Part shown: piece after piece, positions 1 to 10,350 of the stretch
Numbering within the stretch: the stretch's first letter is position 1
How the letters are laid out: each line of letters begins with the position of its first letter
Source: Hyphomicrobiaceae bacterium
GTDB taxonomy: Bacteria; Pseudomonadota; Alphaproteobacteria; Rhizobiales; Hyphomicrobiaceae
Direction: 5' to 3'
Assembly: GCA_002919265.1 (NCBI GenBank)
Contig: PKEY01000105.1
Location: 50,273 to 114,272, forward strand
Length of the DNA stretch: 64,000 nt
Notes under the pieces: generated by a model
The model's input: the letters and a program-made list of their open reading frames with translations, nothing else
What the model was told of the DNA's origin: nothing
The model's database searches: none
Position numbers and translations under genes: made by a program

Positions 1-21
1 GCTGATCAAAGAAAAGAGAAA

Positions 22-46
22 GGCCGCACCCTGGAAAGGTGCGGCC
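22..46 (-). terminator. Rho-independent terminator of the small secreted protein gene
   Basis: A perfect 9-bp stem (22-30 with 38-46) closes a 7-base loop. Read on the minus strand it is followed by a T-rich tail (TTTCTCTTTTCTTT). It lies about 54 bases past the stop codon of the minus-strand gene at 100-375, where a terminator for that gene is expected. Confidence 0.8.
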
Positions 47-99
47 CCTCATGAGCTGCAGGGCGGGTATAACCCCGCCCTCCTCCACTCCCATGCAGC

Positions 100-375
100 T
101 CACTTCTTCGCGCAGGCTTCGAGCTGCTGGTTGCGCAGCTGCGCCTGCTTTTTCCAGACATCCGGTGCCACGCTGCGGCACCAGCTCAGATGGGCTTCGA
201 GATCCAGGCTCCACTCGGGGCCCTTGAAGCCGCACTTACGCTGCTCATTCTCTTGCTGCTGCTTCAGCGCGGTCTTGGCGTACCAGTCGCAATTGGCCTG
301 CGCTGACACGTGAGGCGCCAGCATCACCGTACCGAGCATCGCAGCTCCCACTGTTGCAGCACAGATCCGAAGCAT
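100..375 (-). CDS. Small secreted Cys-containing protein of unknown function
   Basis: This encodes 91 residues that begin with a clear Sec signal peptide: basic start, hydrophobic core of about 15 residues, cleavage probably after the VSA at residues 23-25. The mature part is polar, Lys/Gln-rich and has four cysteines (near 29, 48, 66 and 88), enough for two disulfide bonds in the periplasm. The ATG is preceded by AGGGGAG at a normal distance, and a strong terminator follows the gene, so it looks like a monocistronic real gene. I do not recognise a characterised family. Similar short Trp/Cys secreted proteins occur in Hyphomicrobiales, but no function can be read from the sequence. Confidence 0.75.
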   Translation of the reverse strand: MLRICAATVGAAMLGTVMLAPHVSAQANCDWYAKTALKQQQENEQRKCGFKGPEWSLDLEAHLSWCRSVAPDVWKKQAQLRNQQLEACAKK

Positions 376-613
376 CTCTAAGTTCTCCCCTGTCCACCGT
401 TTCCCCGAGCCGATGACCGGGATGACCTTGCTTGCAAGCTAGCCCTGGTGGCATGAACCAGTGCTGAACGCGCGGCGATCATTCCGCCGGGGTGCGGATT
501 TCATCGACCGTCGAGCACTACGACAGGCCTGCAGGTGCGCCAAGCCTGCAGGAAGGGAGCTGCTTGCGACGCGCAAAGATCGGGTTCGAGCAGCAACAGG
601 TGGCAGGGGGCGG

Positions 614-2470
614 ATGACAGCAACGGCTCGCAAGGGCGGGGATGTTCAGCCGGGGGGCATGAAGGCCGCTACCCACATTCTCGAAACGGTCTTCGGCTAC
701 AAACAGTTTCGCTCCCATCAGGCCGCCATCATCGAAACGCTCATCGAGGGCCGCGATGCCTTCGTGCTGATGCCCACGGGCGGCGGCAAGTCGCTCTGCT
801 ATCAAATCCCAGCGCTTGTTCGCGAAGGGACGGGCCTTGTCGTCTCTCCACTCATTGCGCTCATGCAGGATCAGGTGAGCGCGCTGCAGCAGCTTGGCGT
901 TCGCGCAGCGTTTCTGAACTCCACGCTGGATCGCAGGGAGCAGGACGCCATCGAATGGCAGCTCACGACCGGCAGGCTCGATCTGCTCTACATCGCACCC
1001 GAGCGGCTCCTCCAGGAGCGAACACTCGACCTGATCGGGCGGAGTCGGATCGCGCTGTTTGCCATCGACGAGGCGCACTGCGTTTCCCAGTGGGGCCATG
1101 ATTTCCGGCCCGAATATCGGCAGCTCAGGGTGCTTCCCGAGCGCTTTCCCCACGTCCCGCGGGTCGCCTTGACGGCCACGGCCGACGAGCGCACCCGGGC
1201 CGAGATCATCGGCGAGCTCAGGCTCGAAAACGCCCGCCAGTTCATCGCGAGCTTCGATCGCCCAAACATCCGTTATCGGATCGCCCAGCTGGACGGGAAG
1301 GTGGCCCGCGAACGGCTCTGGCGCTTCATCTCGACGGAACATCCGGCCGATGCAGGCATCGTCTATTGTCTCAGCCGCCGCGGTGCCGAGGAGACGGCAG
1401 AGTGGCTGACCGCGCAGGGCCGGCAAGCCCTCCCCTATCACGCCGGGTTACCCGCCGACGTCCGACGCGCAACCCAGGAGCGCTTCCTGACGGAGGAACG
1501 TCTCATCGTCGTTGCGACGATTGCGTTCGGCATGGGCATTGACAAGCCGGATGTGCGTTTCGTCGCCCACCTCAATCTGCCGAAGACGATCGAAGCCTAT
1601 TACCAGGAAACCGGCCGCGCGGGCCGCGATGGTGAGCCGGCCAATGCCTGGATGGCCTACAGCGTGCATGACATCGTCCAGCTCCGGGATTGGATCGAGA
1701 AATCGGACGGCTCGGAATTCTTCCGGAAAGTTCAACGCCAGAAGCTCGATGCACTGATCGGCCTGTGCGAGATGGTCACCTGCCGGCGGCAGGCACTGCT
1801 CGGATATTTCGGCGAGGATCTGCCCGAACCCTGCGGAAATTGCGACAATTGCATCGCACCTCCGCTCATGGTCGATCAGACAATCGCTGCGCAAAAGGCC
1901 CTTTCAGCTGTTTATCGAACAGGCGAACAGTTTGGCGTGGGCTATCTGACGGACGTTTTGCTCGGTAATCCAGACCCAAGAATTCAGAACAATGGGCACG
2001 ACCGCCTATCGGTCTTTGGCATTGGCAATGAGCTCGATGCCTCAGGCTGGCGACGCCTATTCCGGCAGCTGATCATTGGCGGTCAGTTAGCCGTTGACGC
2101 CGATGGACACGGCAGTTTGATGCTTACCGAGAAGGCACGACCGCTGCTGAGAGGCGAGGAAAAATTCTTCGTCCGCCATTCGCCCAAGAACGTTGACTAC
2201 GAAGTGCGGCGCAGACCACGGAAGGTGGTTACGGTCGCCCCAGAAGACGAGCTTCTTTATCGGGAGCTGAAAATTCTGCGATCGCAACTGGCAGAGGCAG
2301 CGAGCGTCGCGCCATATGTGATCTGCCACGATCGGACGCTGGTCGAGCTGGCCGAAAAGCGCCCCGCCACTTTAGATGATCTTTGGGGGATCAGCGGCCT
2401 TGGCCAGGTCAAGATCGAGCGCTATGGGGCTGCCTTCCTGGAAGTGATCGCGCAATTCTCGCGGAAATGA
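614..2470 (+). CDS. recQ: ATP-dependent DNA helicase RecQ
   Basis: RecQ is a 3'-5' DNA helicase used in recombination and stalled-fork repair. The 618-residue product is about the length of E. coli RecQ. Visible parts are Walker A GGGKS (residues 56-60), the Walker B box DEAH (152-155), a RecQ zinc region with a Cys cluster of the form C-x5-C...CGNC-x2-C near residue 400, a winged-helix region, and a single C-terminal HRDC domain (about 535-610). The frame is open from 461, but the extra N-terminal residues are unlike the family. The ATG at 614 has a GGGGG ribosome site just upstream, and a second candidate is ATG 659. The gene converges on hisG with an 8-base gap. Confidence 0.96.
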   Translation: MTATARKGGDVQPGGMKAATHILETVFGYKQFRSHQAAIIETLIEGRDAFVLMPTGGGKSLCYQIPALVREGTGLVVSPLIALMQDQVSALQQLGVRAAFLNSTLDRREQDAIEWQLTTGRLDLLYIAPERLLQERTLDLIGRSRIALFAIDEAHCVSQWGHDFRPEYRQLRVLPERFPHVPRVALTATADERTRAEIIGELRLENARQFIASFDRPNIRYRIAQLDGKVARERLWRFISTEHPADAGIVYCLSRRGAEETAEWLTAQGRQALPYHAGLPADVRRATQERFLTEERLIVVATIAFGMGIDKPDVRFVAHLNLPKTIEAYYQETGRAGRDGEPANAWMAYSVHDIVQLRDWIEKSDGSEFFRKVQRQKLDALIGLCEMVTCRRQALLGYFGEDLPEPCGNCDNCIAPPLMVDQTIAAQKALSAVYRTGEQFGVGYLTDVLLGNPDPRIQNNGHDRLSVFGIGNELDASGWRRLFRQLIIGGQLAVDADGHGSLMLTEKARPLLRGEEKFFVRHSPKNVDYEVRRRPRKVVTVAPEDELLYRELKILRSQLAEAASVAPYVICHDRTLVELAEKRPATLDDLWGISGLGQVKIERYGAAFLEVIAQFSRK

Positions 2471-2478
2471 AACCCGGT

Positions 2479-3177
2479 TCAGTCTTTGAACCGATCAAGA
2501 ACAGCACGCAGGCCAGCCCGCGCCGTCTTCGTCCAGTCTGCGTGACGCGAAAGAACGAGATTGGCCTGCGAACGCAAAATTACGCCGTCCTCAAGCACCT
2601 TGAGGCCGTTCGCCTTGAGCGTCGCCCCCGTGGTCGTGATGTCGACGATCAAATCGGCAGCACCCGACGCTGGCGTTCCTTCCGTGGCGCCAAGGCTTTC
2701 GACAATCCGGTAATCACTGACGCCTTTCGATTGGAAAAACTTCCGCGTCAGATTCGTGTATTTCGTCGCGACCCGCAGTCGGCGCTCGTGAATGCGCCGA
2801 AACGTCGGTGCCATGGCCTGCAGGTCTGCCATCTTGCGAATGTCGAGCCAGCAGGCCGGCACGGCCACCACGACATCGGCGTGGCCAAACCCGAGGGGCC
2901 GAAGCAGCTCAACCCGCTGATCGGCATCGATAATATTCTCGCGAATGAGGTCTTCGCCCGTGATGCCGAGATGCGCCCGCCCGGACTTCAGATACTGTGC
3001 GATTTCCGAAGCGGATACGAACGCCACCTCGACCCCATCAATGCCCTCGATTTCGCCGCGATAGCCGCGATCGTTGCCCGTTTTCCGAAGATTGAGCCCC
3101 ACTCGCGCGAGCGCCTCCGCCGTTTGCTCCATAAGGCGCCCTTTGGAGGGGACGGCAAATATCAGGCTTCCCGTCAT
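2479..3177 (-). CDS. hisG: ATP phosphoribosyltransferase, short-form catalytic subunit
   Basis: HisG catalyses the first step of histidine synthesis, joining ATP and PRPP to give phosphoribosyl-ATP. The protein has 232 residues, which is the short type lacking the C-terminal regulatory domain of the long form. Family knowledge says this type is inactive and unregulated unless it binds HisZ. That partner is encoded immediately upstream: the hisG start codon overlaps the hisZ stop as ATGA, so the two are probably translationally coupled and made in equal amounts. The N-terminus (FAVPSKGRL) and the PRPP-loop region near residues 145-165 with a G-A-x-E-G-T-P pattern fit the family. Confidence 0.95.
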   Translation of the reverse strand: MTGSLIFAVPSKGRLMEQTAEALARVGLNLRKTGNDRGYRGEIEGIDGVEVAFVSASEIAQYLKSGRAHLGITGEDLIRENIIDADQRVELLRPLGFGHADVVVAVPACWLDIRKMADLQAMAPTFRRIHERRLRVATKYTNLTRKFFQSKGVSDYRIVESLGATEGTPASGAADLIVDITTTGATLKANGLKVLEDGVILRSQANLVLSRHADWTKTARAGLRAVLDRFKD

Positions 3178-4355
3178 GGTCCGTCCCCATTCACGACCGC
3201 GAGGAGACGCTCCGTGTGAATAGCCGATCCAACAGCCGGCACTGCCTCGGGCGCGCCCACAGCCTTGAGCAAGCCGTCGTAGCGGCCACCGCCCGCCACT
3301 GGGCTTCCCCTGCCCAAAGCGGGAACGACGATCTCGAACACGAAGCCCGTGTAATACTCGAGATTGCGTCCGAACTCGGCAGAAAATTCGATTTCGCCCA
3401 AATCGAGGCCGGCGCCGGCCAGCAGTTTGAGACGGCGTTCGTAAGTATCGAACGCAGACCCAAGATCAACACCGCGATTTTCCATCAAGTCCCGGACCCT
3501 CGCGGCCGCAGCTCGCGCCGGAGCGCGCACCTTCAAATAATCCTCGATGAGACCCGCCGCTTCGGAAGAAAGGGGCTCTGCAGCCGCGTCCGCTGCTGCG
3601 GCCAGCAGCCCTTGCGTGATTTCGCTTATGCTGCGCGCGCCCACGAGCTCAAGACCGTTCTCTGCAAGATAGGCGGAGACCGCAGCTTCCGACGCAGCAA
3701 GATCATCGCGATTAAGCTTGGCCATGAGATCGGCCGGGAGATCATGCACGGCCTCAGCCGGGTCGCGCGTCAGGCGCGCCAGTTCCTCGCGAAAAGCATC
3801 CGGCCGCCAGAAATGATAACGGAGCCGCGCGCGCCACCGCTCCGGCATTTCGAGCGCGTCGAGCAGCGCATGGAAGAGGCCCAGATCACCAATCCGAAGG
3901 CCGAAATCCTTGAGCCCCGCGGACCGGACCGCATTGATGGTGAGCCTGACGATCTCGACCTCAGCTTCTTCCCGTTTTGTCGAGCCAAAATATTCGATCC
4001 CTGCCTGACGGAACTCGCGCGGATGGGCAATGGCATCAGCACCGGCCGGTTGAAAGCGAAATGCCGGGCCGTTGTAGCAATATCGAGCCTCCACATCGCA
4101 CGCCGGGTGCCGTTCGAGATGCAGACGGCAAGTGGGAACCGTCAGGTCCGGCCGGAGGCAAAGCTCGCTACCATCGGGATCGGTAAAGACGTATGTGCGC
4201 GCACGCAGGCTCTCACCCACGACGTCGAGAAAGACGTCTGCAGGCTGAATGATCGCAGGCGCGACAGCCTCATAGCCCGCTTTAGTGAACACGGCCATGA
4301 GGCGCTGCGCCTGCGCCTCCAGCGCCTGAAACTTGCGTGCGGTCTCGGCAACCAT
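3174..4355 (-). CDS. hisZ: ATP phosphoribosyltransferase regulatory subunit HisZ
   Basis: HisZ is a catalytically inactive paralogue of histidyl-tRNA synthetase that joins short HisG in a hetero-octamer and confers activity and histidine feedback. The 393-residue protein has the class II synthetase catalytic fold without the anticodon-binding domain. The histidine-A type motif LEYYTG and the motif 3-like GGGRYDGLL are visible in the C-terminal half. It sits between hisS and hisG, with 9 bases to the hisS stop and a 4-base overlap with hisG. The hisS-hisZ-hisG order points to one operon. The adjacency to hisS is what would be expected from descent by duplication, although only inferred here. 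Confidence 0.94.
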   Translation of the reverse strand: MVAETARKFQALEAQAQRLMAVFTKAGYEAVAPAIIQPADVFLDVVGESLRARTYVFTDPDGSELCLRPDLTVPTCRLHLERHPACDVEARYCYNGPAFRFQPAGADAIAHPREFRQAGIEYFGSTKREEAEVEIVRLTINAVRSAGLKDFGLRIGDLGLFHALLDALEMPERWRARLRYHFWRPDAFREELARLTRDPAEAVHDLPADLMAKLNRDDLAASEAAVSAYLAENGLELVGARSISEITQGLLAAAADAAAEPLSSEAAGLIEDYLKVRAPARAAAARVRDLMENRGVDLGSAFDTYERRLKLLAGAGLDLGEIEFSAEFGRNLEYYTGFVFEIVVPALGRGSPVAGGGRYDGLLKAVGAPEAVPAVGSAIHTERLLAVVNGDGP

Positions 4356-4364
4356 CTCGCTATC

Positions 4365-5858
4365 CTAGCCGCGGCCGTGGCGTGCCAGCACGGACTTCAC
4401 GGCTGAAACCAGTTCTGCCTCCGGCACCGAGAACTGGGCGGGCCGCGCTTCGCGCCACTCTTTCGAATCCGAAATTTCGGCCGAAAGCCGCGAACCCTCG
4501 ATCAAGTCCTTGATCTGCACCTCGCCCCGCACGCGCTCGTCACTGCCCTGGATGACCACGCACGGGCTGCCGCGCCGGTCGGCGTATTTCATCTGCGCTT
4601 TCATGCCCGCCGTGCCGAGATACATTTCGGCCGGGATCTTCGCGGCGCGGAGCTGCTTCACAAAGCCTTGGTAGCGCGGCAGTTCGCTCCGATCCATCAC
4701 CAGGACGACCACAGGGCCACGGCCTTCCTGCGGGCGCGACTGACCGCGCGCGGCAATCGCCGCCTGCAGCCGCGACACGCCAATGGAGAAGCCCGTCGCC
4801 GGCACGCGCTGGCCGGTGAATCGTGCGACGAGATCATCGTAACGCCCACCTCCGCCGACGGAGCCGAACCGGACGACCTGCCCCTCCTCGTTGCGCACCT
4901 CGAAGGTCAGTTCGGCCTCGAAGACAGGGCCGGTGTAGTATTCGAGACCCCGCACGACCGAGGGATCGAAACGAATGCGATCCTGCGGATAACCGGCCGC
5001 GGCACAGAGCTCGAGAAGCCGGGTGAGGTCCTCCACACCCGCCGCGCCAGCCTCCGACTTGCCAACAATCTCCCCGACGCGAGCGAGCTTCTCGGCGCCG
5101 TCCTTACCCTCCGCGGTCAGATACTGGAGGACAACGCCAATCTGCTCCTCCGCAAGCTCGGCGCCCTTGGTGAAATCCCCGCTTTCGTCCTTGCGGCCAG
5201 CTCCCAACAGCAACTGCACGCCCTCGATGCCAAGGCGGTCGAGCTTGTCGACGGCCCTTAGCACCGTAAGTCGTCTTACAGCGTGCTCTTCTCCGCCGAG
5301 CCCGATTGCCTCGAGGACACCGTCCAGCACCTTGCGGCTGTTGACCTTCACCACGTAGTCACCGTGCTGGAAGCCAAGTGCCTCAAGCGTATCGGCAGCC
5401 AACATGCAGATCTCCGCATCCGCGGCGACGTTGTCCGTACCCACGGTGTCGGCGTCGAACTGCATGAACTGGCGGAAGCGGCCTGGGCCCGGTTTCTCGT
5501 TTCGCCACACAGGGCCCACCGCATAGCGGCGGAACGGTTTCGGCAGCCGGTCGAAGTTCGCCGCGACGTATCGGGCGAGCGGCGCCGTCAGATCGTAGCG
5601 GAGGGACAGCCAGCGCTCGTCCTCGTCCTGGAACGAGAACACGCCCTCGTTCGGCCGATCCTGGTCGGGCAGGAATTTGCCGAGCGCGTCCGTATACTCG
5701 ATCGCCGGCGTTTCCAGCGGCTCGAAGCCATAGATTTCATACACTTCGCGGATGCGCGCCAGCATGTCGGCCATGGCGCGGATCTCGCCGGCTTCGATAT
5801 CACGAAAGCCCTTCGGCAGCTGGGCCTCGGGCCGTTGCTCTTTCTGCGGTTTTGCCAT
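4365..5858 (-). CDS. hisS: Histidyl-tRNA synthetase
   Basis: This cytosolic class II synthetase charges tRNA-His. The chosen product has 497 residues and starts MAKPQK, followed by the family's conserved PKGFRD entry. The class II motif 2 region ([13 protein letters not shown]), the histidine-A motif LEYYTG and the motif 3 region (GFSIGVSRL) appear in order, followed by a C-terminal anticodon-binding domain. The frame stays open 11 codons further upstream to 5891, and neither start has a strong ribosome site, so the N-terminus is uncertain by those residues. It leads the hisS-hisZ-hisG transcription unit and is separated from the upstream TadG-like gene by about 160 bases with a hairpin. Confidence 0.95.
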   Translation of the reverse strand: MAKPQKEQRPEAQLPKGFRDIEAGEIRAMADMLARIREVYEIYGFEPLETPAIEYTDALGKFLPDQDRPNEGVFSFQDEDERWLSLRYDLTAPLARYVAANFDRLPKPFRRYAVGPVWRNEKPGPGRFRQFMQFDADTVGTDNVAADAEICMLAADTLEALGFQHGDYVVKVNSRKVLDGVLEAIGLGGEEHAVRRLTVLRAVDKLDRLGIEGVQLLLGAGRKDESGDFTKGAELAEEQIGVVLQYLTAEGKDGAEKLARVGEIVGKSEAGAAGVEDLTRLLELCAAAGYPQDRIRFDPSVVRGLEYYTGPVFEAELTFEVRNEEGQVVRFGSVGGGGRYDDLVARFTGQRVPATGFSIGVSRLQAAIAARGQSRPQEGRGPVVVLVMDRSELPRYQGFVKQLRAAKIPAEMYLGTAGMKAQMKYADRRGSPCVVIQGSDERVRGEVQIKDLIEGSRLSAEISDSKEWREARPAQFSVPEAELVSAVKSVLARHGRG

Positions 5859-5972
5859 GTTCCGGGGTGCCTCGAAGCCCGAGCTTCGCATTGCGTCGCC
5901 GCCTTATACCGAAGACTGCTGGCCAGAGCAAAGCGCGGGAATGCCGCCCACGTCCGACTTGCGGAAACAATA

Positions 5973-5996
5973 ACGGCCGGCAAGGTTGCCGGCCGT
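5973..5996 (-). terminator. Hairpin downstream of the TadG-like gene
   Basis: The sequence contains a perfect 11-bp inverted repeat (5973-5983 with 5986-5996). A realistic structure is an 8-bp stem with an 8-base loop. On the minus strand it is followed by TTATTGTTT. It begins 25 bases past the stop of the gene at 6021-7460 and lies before hisS, so it probably separates the two transcripts. Confidence 0.65.
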
Positions 5997-6020
5997 CGCA
6001 AGACCCGGGCTCGCCCAAGC

Positions 6021-7460
6021 CTACATGGCAAGTCTCAGGCGGGAGATCTTGAGCGCAATGTCCCGAAAGGCCTGCCGCAGCTGGTCGCCGGTTTGCGTGT
6101 TGTAGAAGTGCTCGTCGGAGGTGGCACAGTCCTTCAACGTCTTGATCGCCAGCTGATTGCCCCCGAGGTCGAAGCCGACGGTGTATACGGTTATCCCCGC
6201 GGCCTTCATGTTGTTGCAGATCTGAACCGAGTTGTTCGATATCGTCTTCGCGTTTGTCGAGTTGTCGCTGTACTGCGTGCCACCCTGCGTGTTGTACACG
6301 CCGTCCGTCATGAGGATGGCGATCTTCCGCAGCCTCGGCTCGCCATGCTCATTCAGCTCGTCCAGCTCGCTGTAGGGTGCCGGGCGGCTTTGAGCCGGCC
6401 AGATGTGGGCCCACTTCGGCGAGATCAGGTACCAGGCAAAGGCAGTACCCAGCTGCCCTGCGGTTGACCCCCCAGCGGTGAGGCTGTCGATCTTGCTGAG
6501 AAGAAGCGTCTTGTTGTTGGTGAGGGGCAGGATCGCCTCGGACGATGACGGGTCTGAGCAGTTGCCGTTCGAGCTGTAATTACTTTGATCTTTCGTCGCG
6601 CTGTTGCCGGTTTTCCCGTTATAGGCACCGAGATATTTGCCGGACGCAGGTGCATCATCCGTGAAAGCCGCCGCCCCCGTGCGTTCCGTCACGCACTGAA
6701 TGGGCTTGAGATCCTTGTTTGAAAAACGCTTGCTCGACGGAAGCCCGGTGAGCTGCGTGATGTAGCTGCCGACGTTGACACGCGGCGCGAACGGCACGAT
6801 GGCGACCCGGGACGTGTACTCGTTCTGGTTCTCCCAGACGACGATGTTAATCAGATCCTTCGCCGCGAGCTTAAGGTCTTTGAGCTTGTTGCCGGACATC
6901 GAGCCCGTGATGTCCAGCATCATGCTGACTTCGAGGTTCGTTTCGGAATTGCCGCCGGCAGCAAGAACCGCTTTGGCCGTCGTATTGACGGGCATGCTCT
7001 TGATGCCCACCGCGCTGAGGAACGGCGTCTCCACGAAAGAGTGCGTGATCGCTTCGATGGCCGCGCCATTATCCGTCAGCGTGAAGTCGACCCTCTCGTC
7101 AATCGTGGTATCGGGCTTGAGCCGCCGGTAGTAGGTGCGCGCCGCTTCAAGCGCTGCGCTCGTGTCACCACCGGAAGACTGCAAGACACGGCCTGCCGCC
7201 AGAACCGCAGCGTCCACAGCATTTTGCGTTTGCGTCCGCGCCGTCAGCCAGCGGCCATAGTCAATCGCCCCACCGACGGCACCGAAAATGATCGCGATCG
7301 TCAGACCAAAGATGATCGCAACGTTTCCTGACTCCGAGCGGGCAAAATCCGCGAAGAGTGTCTTACCCTGCGCACCCGCTGAGTAAAATTTCTTGAATGC
7401 AGAAGAAAATAACGTGCGAGATACGGGTCCGCTCCCCCAAAACCGATCTACGCCGAACAT
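6021..7460 (-). CDS. TadE/TadG-like protein with a von Willebrand A domain
   Basis: This 479-residue protein has a long basic N-terminal stretch, then one hydrophobic segment (about residues 47-68) preceded by the ARSESGNVA pattern typical of TadE/TadG pseudopilin-like proteins, then a large extracytoplasmic part. The metal-site motif D-I-T-G-S-M-S marks a von Willebrand A domain of the DxSxS type, and the region up to the C-terminus fits that fold. Known TadG proteins belong to the Flp/Tad pilus machinery. No other tad gene is in the window, so the role here is inferred only as a membrane-tethered adhesion or surface protein. The ATG has GGAG eight bases upstream. Confidence 0.85.
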   Translation of the reverse strand: MFGVDRFWGSGPVSRTLFSSAFKKFYSAGAQGKTLFADFARSESGNVAIIFGLTIAIIFGAVGGAIDYGRWLTARTQTQNAVDAAVLAAGRVLQSSGGDTSAALEAARTYYRRLKPDTTIDERVDFTLTDNGAAIEAITHSFVETPFLSAVGIKSMPVNTTAKAVLAAGGNSETNLEVSMMLDITGSMSGNKLKDLKLAAKDLINIVVWENQNEYTSRVAIVPFAPRVNVGSYITQLTGLPSSKRFSNKDLKPIQCVTERTGAAAFTDDAPASGKYLGAYNGKTGNSATKDQSNYSSNGNCSDPSSSEAILPLTNNKTLLLSKIDSLTAGGSTAGQLGTAFAWYLISPKWAHIWPAQSRPAPYSELDELNEHGEPRLRKIAILMTDGVYNTQGGTQYSDNSTNAKTISNNSVQICNNMKAAGITVYTVGFDLGGNQLAIKTLKDCATSDEHFYNTQTGDQLRQAFRDIALKISRLRLAM

Positions 7461-7802
7461 ATTTTGTACTCCACGGCTCTGCAGGTTCTCACCCGCTAGC
7501 CGCCCGGATGTTTTCGATTCGTTAATGCGATGGATGAAATTGTAAAAAATCTTGAATCGATAAAGGCGACGGTTCGGGAAGGGTTAAATACTTTTTGCAT
7601 TTGAACCAATTTGGATCAAAAGGCACATCCAATTGAGCCGGATCACAGCCGAGCATTTCAATGTCCGACGGGCTCGTAGCGAGGCATCGGCACCGCTTCG
7701 CTGTCCGAGACAGCGAAGCCGCACGCATGCTTCCTCCTGACACCTTAATCTCCCGTGCAGTAAAAAGAGCTTCAGAACGCATCCCTCAGGACGAACTCCG
7801 CC
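7461..7802. other. Divergent intergenic region with an 11-bp hairpin and no supported gene
   Basis: This region separates the minus-strand TadG-like gene from the plus-strand flavoprotein gene, so it must hold both promoters. The part at about 7530-7600 is AT-rich. An exceptionally strong hairpin or palindrome lies at 7695-7719. An open frame of 86 codons on the minus strand (7522-7782) has no recognisable protein features and I do not call it. Confidence 0.6.
7695..7719. promoter_or_regulatory. Perfect palindrome (operator or leader hairpin) upstream of the flavoprotein gene
   Basis: Two 11-base arms (7695-7705 and 7709-7719) are perfectly complementary around a 3-base centre, CGA. The element ends 83 bases before the ATG of the dimethylglycine-dehydrogenase-like gene. 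No T-run follows on either strand, which argues against a terminator. Either an operator for a dimeric regulator or a structured mRNA leader would fit. Confidence 0.45.
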
Positions 7803-10286
7803 ATGGAACAGAATGAATTGGTCCCGCCCTCAGAAGCGAAAGCCGTGATCATCGGTGGCGGCGTGGTGGGCTGCTCGGTGGCGTACCACCTGGCTAAGCT
7901 CGGCTGGAAGGACGTCATTCTCGTCGAGCGCAAGCGGCTGACCTCGGGCACCACATGGCACGCGGCGGGTCTGATTGGGCAGCTCCGGGCGACGCTCAAC
8001 TTGACGAAACTCGCCAAGTACTCCGCGGAGCTCTACCTCGGTCTCGAGGCCGAAACCGGCATCGCCACCGGCTACCGGCAGAACGGTTCACTAGGGGTTG
8101 CGCTCTCGAAAGATCGCTATGAGGAGTTCGCGCGCGGCGCTTCGATGGCCAAGACGTTCGGCCTCGAAGCGCACATGCTGAGCGCGTCTGAGTGCAAAGA
8201 GAAATACCCTCTCCTCAATCTCGACGGCGTCGTGGGCGGCGTATTCTTGCCGACGGACGGGCAGGCCGATCCGGCAAACATTGCGCTCGCCCTTGCCAAG
8301 GGTGCGCGCCAGCGCGGTGTGCGCATTTTCGAAGGCGTCAAGGTCACGGGCATCACCAAGGAGAAAGGGCGCGTCACTGGCGTTATCACCGACAAGGGGC
8401 CGATCCGCGCAGAATACGTGGTCAACTGCGCTGGCATGTGGGGACGTGAGGTGGGCCGGATGGCCGGAGTCAACGTGCCCTTGCAGGCCTGCGAGCACTT
8501 CTACGTTGTGACGGAAGCCAATCCGAATATTCCGAAGAACTTGCCTGTCCTGCGCGTGCCAGACGAGTGCGCCTATTACAAGGAAGACGCCGGCAAGTTG
8601 CTTGTCGGCTTCTTCGAGCCGACTGCGAAGCCGTGGGGCGCGGATGGCATTCCTGAGGAAGCCGAGTTCCTGACGCTGCCCGACGATTGGGACCATATCG
8701 CACCGCAGCTCGAAAAGGCGATGGCGCGCGTACCACTTTTTGGCGAGACAGGCATCCACACCTTCTTCAACGGCCCGGAAAGCTTCACGCCGGATGACCG
8801 CTACCTTCTTGGCGAGGCGCCAGAGTTGAAGAACTTTTACGTTGCGGCCGGCTTCAACTCCATCGGCATCCAGTCCGCAGGCGGTGCCGGAATGGCGCTG
8901 GCCCAATGGATGGAGGACGGGGAAGCGCCGTTCGACCTTGGCGACGTTGATATCCGCCGCATGTTCCCTTTCCAGGGCAACAAAACGTATCTCGTTAATC
9001 GCGTCACCGAAACCCTGGGCCTGCTTTACGCGGATCACTTCCCTTATCGCCACTACGAATCTGCGCGTGGTGTGCGGCACCTGCCACTGCACGAACGCCA
9101 TGCGGAGCGAGGGGCCTGCTTCGGCGAGGCGGCGGGATGGGAGCGGCCATTCTGGTACCTCCCGGTTGAGGCGCGTGCACATGGTGAGAAGCCGGAATAT
9201 CGCTACAGCTGGGGCCGTCAGAACTGGTTCGAGTATGCCGCTGCCGAGCACCTCGCCGTGCGTACCGGCGTCGGGCTCTTCGACCTGACGCCGTTTGGCA
9301 AGATCCGCGTGGAGGGACGTGACGCCGAAGCCGTGCTGCAGCGAATCTGCGCAAATGACATCGCCGTGGAGCCAGGACGCGTTGTCTACACCCAGTGGCT
9401 CAACAACAAGGGCGGCATTGAGGCAGATCTGACAGTCACCCGCCTTTCGGAGACGCTGTTCCTGGTGGTTACTTCCTCAGCCACGGTTCCCCGCGATCTC
9501 AATTGGCTCAAGCGGCATATCCCGGAGGACGCGCACTGCATCGCCACCGACGTGACGAACTCCGAGGTCTGCCTTGCCATCATGGGTCCGAAGTCGCGCG
9601 AGCTGCTGGCGCCGTTGGTCGACGTTGATCTGTCAAATGAGGCCTTCCCGTTCGGCACGGCGCGCGACATCGAGATCGGCATGGCACTCGCCCGCGCGCA
9701 TCGGGTCAGCTACGTCGGTGAGCTCGGCTGGGAGCTCTATATTCCCACCGACATGGCGCGTCACGTCTTCGATCTCATCGCCGAGCGAGGCGAGGCAATG
9801 GGCATGCGGTATTGTGGCATGCACGCGCTCGACAGTTGCCGCATTGAAAAGGCTTTCCGCCACTTCGGTCACGACATCAGCCCCGAAGATCACGTGCTCG
9901 AGGCAGGGCTTGGTTTTGCGGTCAAAGTCAATAAGCCGAAGGGCCGTTTCGGTCCCTTCATCGGTCGCGACGCGGTGTTACGCAAAAAGGAAAGCGGCCT
10001 TACAAAGCGCCTTCTTCAATTCCAGCTCGAAGACCCCGAGCCGCTGCTCTTTCACAACGAGCCTGTTTTAAGAGACGGTCAGATCGTTGGCTATCTGACG
10101 TCTGGCGCTTACGGACATTATCTTGGCTCAGCCGTCGGACTGGGATACGTACCAACGCAACCCTCCCTAACCGTAGAAGAGCTGCTCGCGTCGCGTTATG
10201 CTATTGAGATCGCGGGAAAGGTTTTCCCGGCCCGCGCAAGCCTGGCGCCGCTTTATGATCCGAAAGCGGAGCGCATGCGGTCGTAA
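7803..10286 (+). CDS. FAD-dependent dimethylglycine/sarcosine dehydrogenase-like protein with GcvT domains
   Basis: The 827-residue product combines an N-terminal FAD-binding oxidoreductase domain (dinucleotide motif GGGVVG at about 18-23), an FAO_M-type central segment (about 385-440), and aminomethyltransferase (GcvT) N- and C-terminal domains (about 445-815). Relatives oxidatively demethylate dimethylglycine or sarcosine and pass the one-carbon unit to tetrahydrofolate on the GcvT half. The TWHAAG motif (His53) is the site of covalent FAD attachment in dimethylglycine dehydrogenases, so a flavinylated enzyme is likely. The exact substrate cannot be told from sequence. It stands alone, with no heterotetrameric sarcosine oxidase or choline genes nearby, and converges on a TRAP binding-protein gene. 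Confidence 0.88.
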   Translation: MEQNELVPPSEAKAVIIGGGVVGCSVAYHLAKLGWKDVILVERKRLTSGTTWHAAGLIGQLRATLNLTKLAKYSAELYLGLEAETGIATGYRQNGSLGVALSKDRYEEFARGASMAKTFGLEAHMLSASECKEKYPLLNLDGVVGGVFLPTDGQADPANIALALAKGARQRGVRIFEGVKVTGITKEKGRVTGVITDKGPIRAEYVVNCAGMWGREVGRMAGVNVPLQACEHFYVVTEANPNIPKNLPVLRVPDECAYYKEDAGKLLVGFFEPTAKPWGADGIPEEAEFLTLPDDWDHIAPQLEKAMARVPLFGETGIHTFFNGPESFTPDDRYLLGEAPELKNFYVAAGFNSIGIQSAGGAGMALAQWMEDGEAPFDLGDVDIRRMFPFQGNKTYLVNRVTETLGLLYADHFPYRHYESARGVRHLPLHERHAERGACFGEAAGWERPFWYLPVEARAHGEKPEYRYSWGRQNWFEYAAAEHLAVRTGVGLFDLTPFGKIRVEGRDAEAVLQRICANDIAVEPGRVVYTQWLNNKGGIEADLTVTRLSETLFLVVTSSATVPRDLNWLKRHIPEDAHCIATDVTNSEVCLAIMGPKSRELLAPLVDVDLSNEAFPFGTARDIEIGMALARAHRVSYVGELGWELYIPTDMARHVFDLIAERGEAMGMRYCGMHALDSCRIEKAFRHFGHDISPEDHVLEAGLGFAVKVNKPKGRFGPFIGRDAVLRKKESGLTKRLLQFQLEDPEPLLFHNEPVLRDGQIVGYLTSGAYGHYLGSAVGLGYVPTQPSLTVEELLASRYAIEIAGKVFPARASLAPLYDPKAERMRS

Positions 10287-10309
10287 ACAGTAGTCAGAGA
10301 TAATGGAGA

Positions 10310-10345
10310 AACGTCCCTCTCCTCGATCTCGGGGAGAGGGACGTT
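10310..10345. terminator. Bidirectional hairpin between convergent genes
   Basis: A perfect 13-bp stem (10310-10322 with 10333-10345) closes a 10-base loop in the 64-base gap between two convergent stop codons. There is no long T-run, so termination efficiency is uncertain. The CCCTCTCC/GGAGAGGG core is shared with the hairpin at 38207-38238. Confidence 0.6.
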
Positions 10346-10350
10346 GTCGT

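Noticed and set aside
7522..7782. An 86-codon minus-strand open frame in the divergent region
   Set aside because: It spans the likely promoter and the 7695-7719 palindrome, has no ribosome site of note, and its composition changes along the frame. No family pattern is visible.
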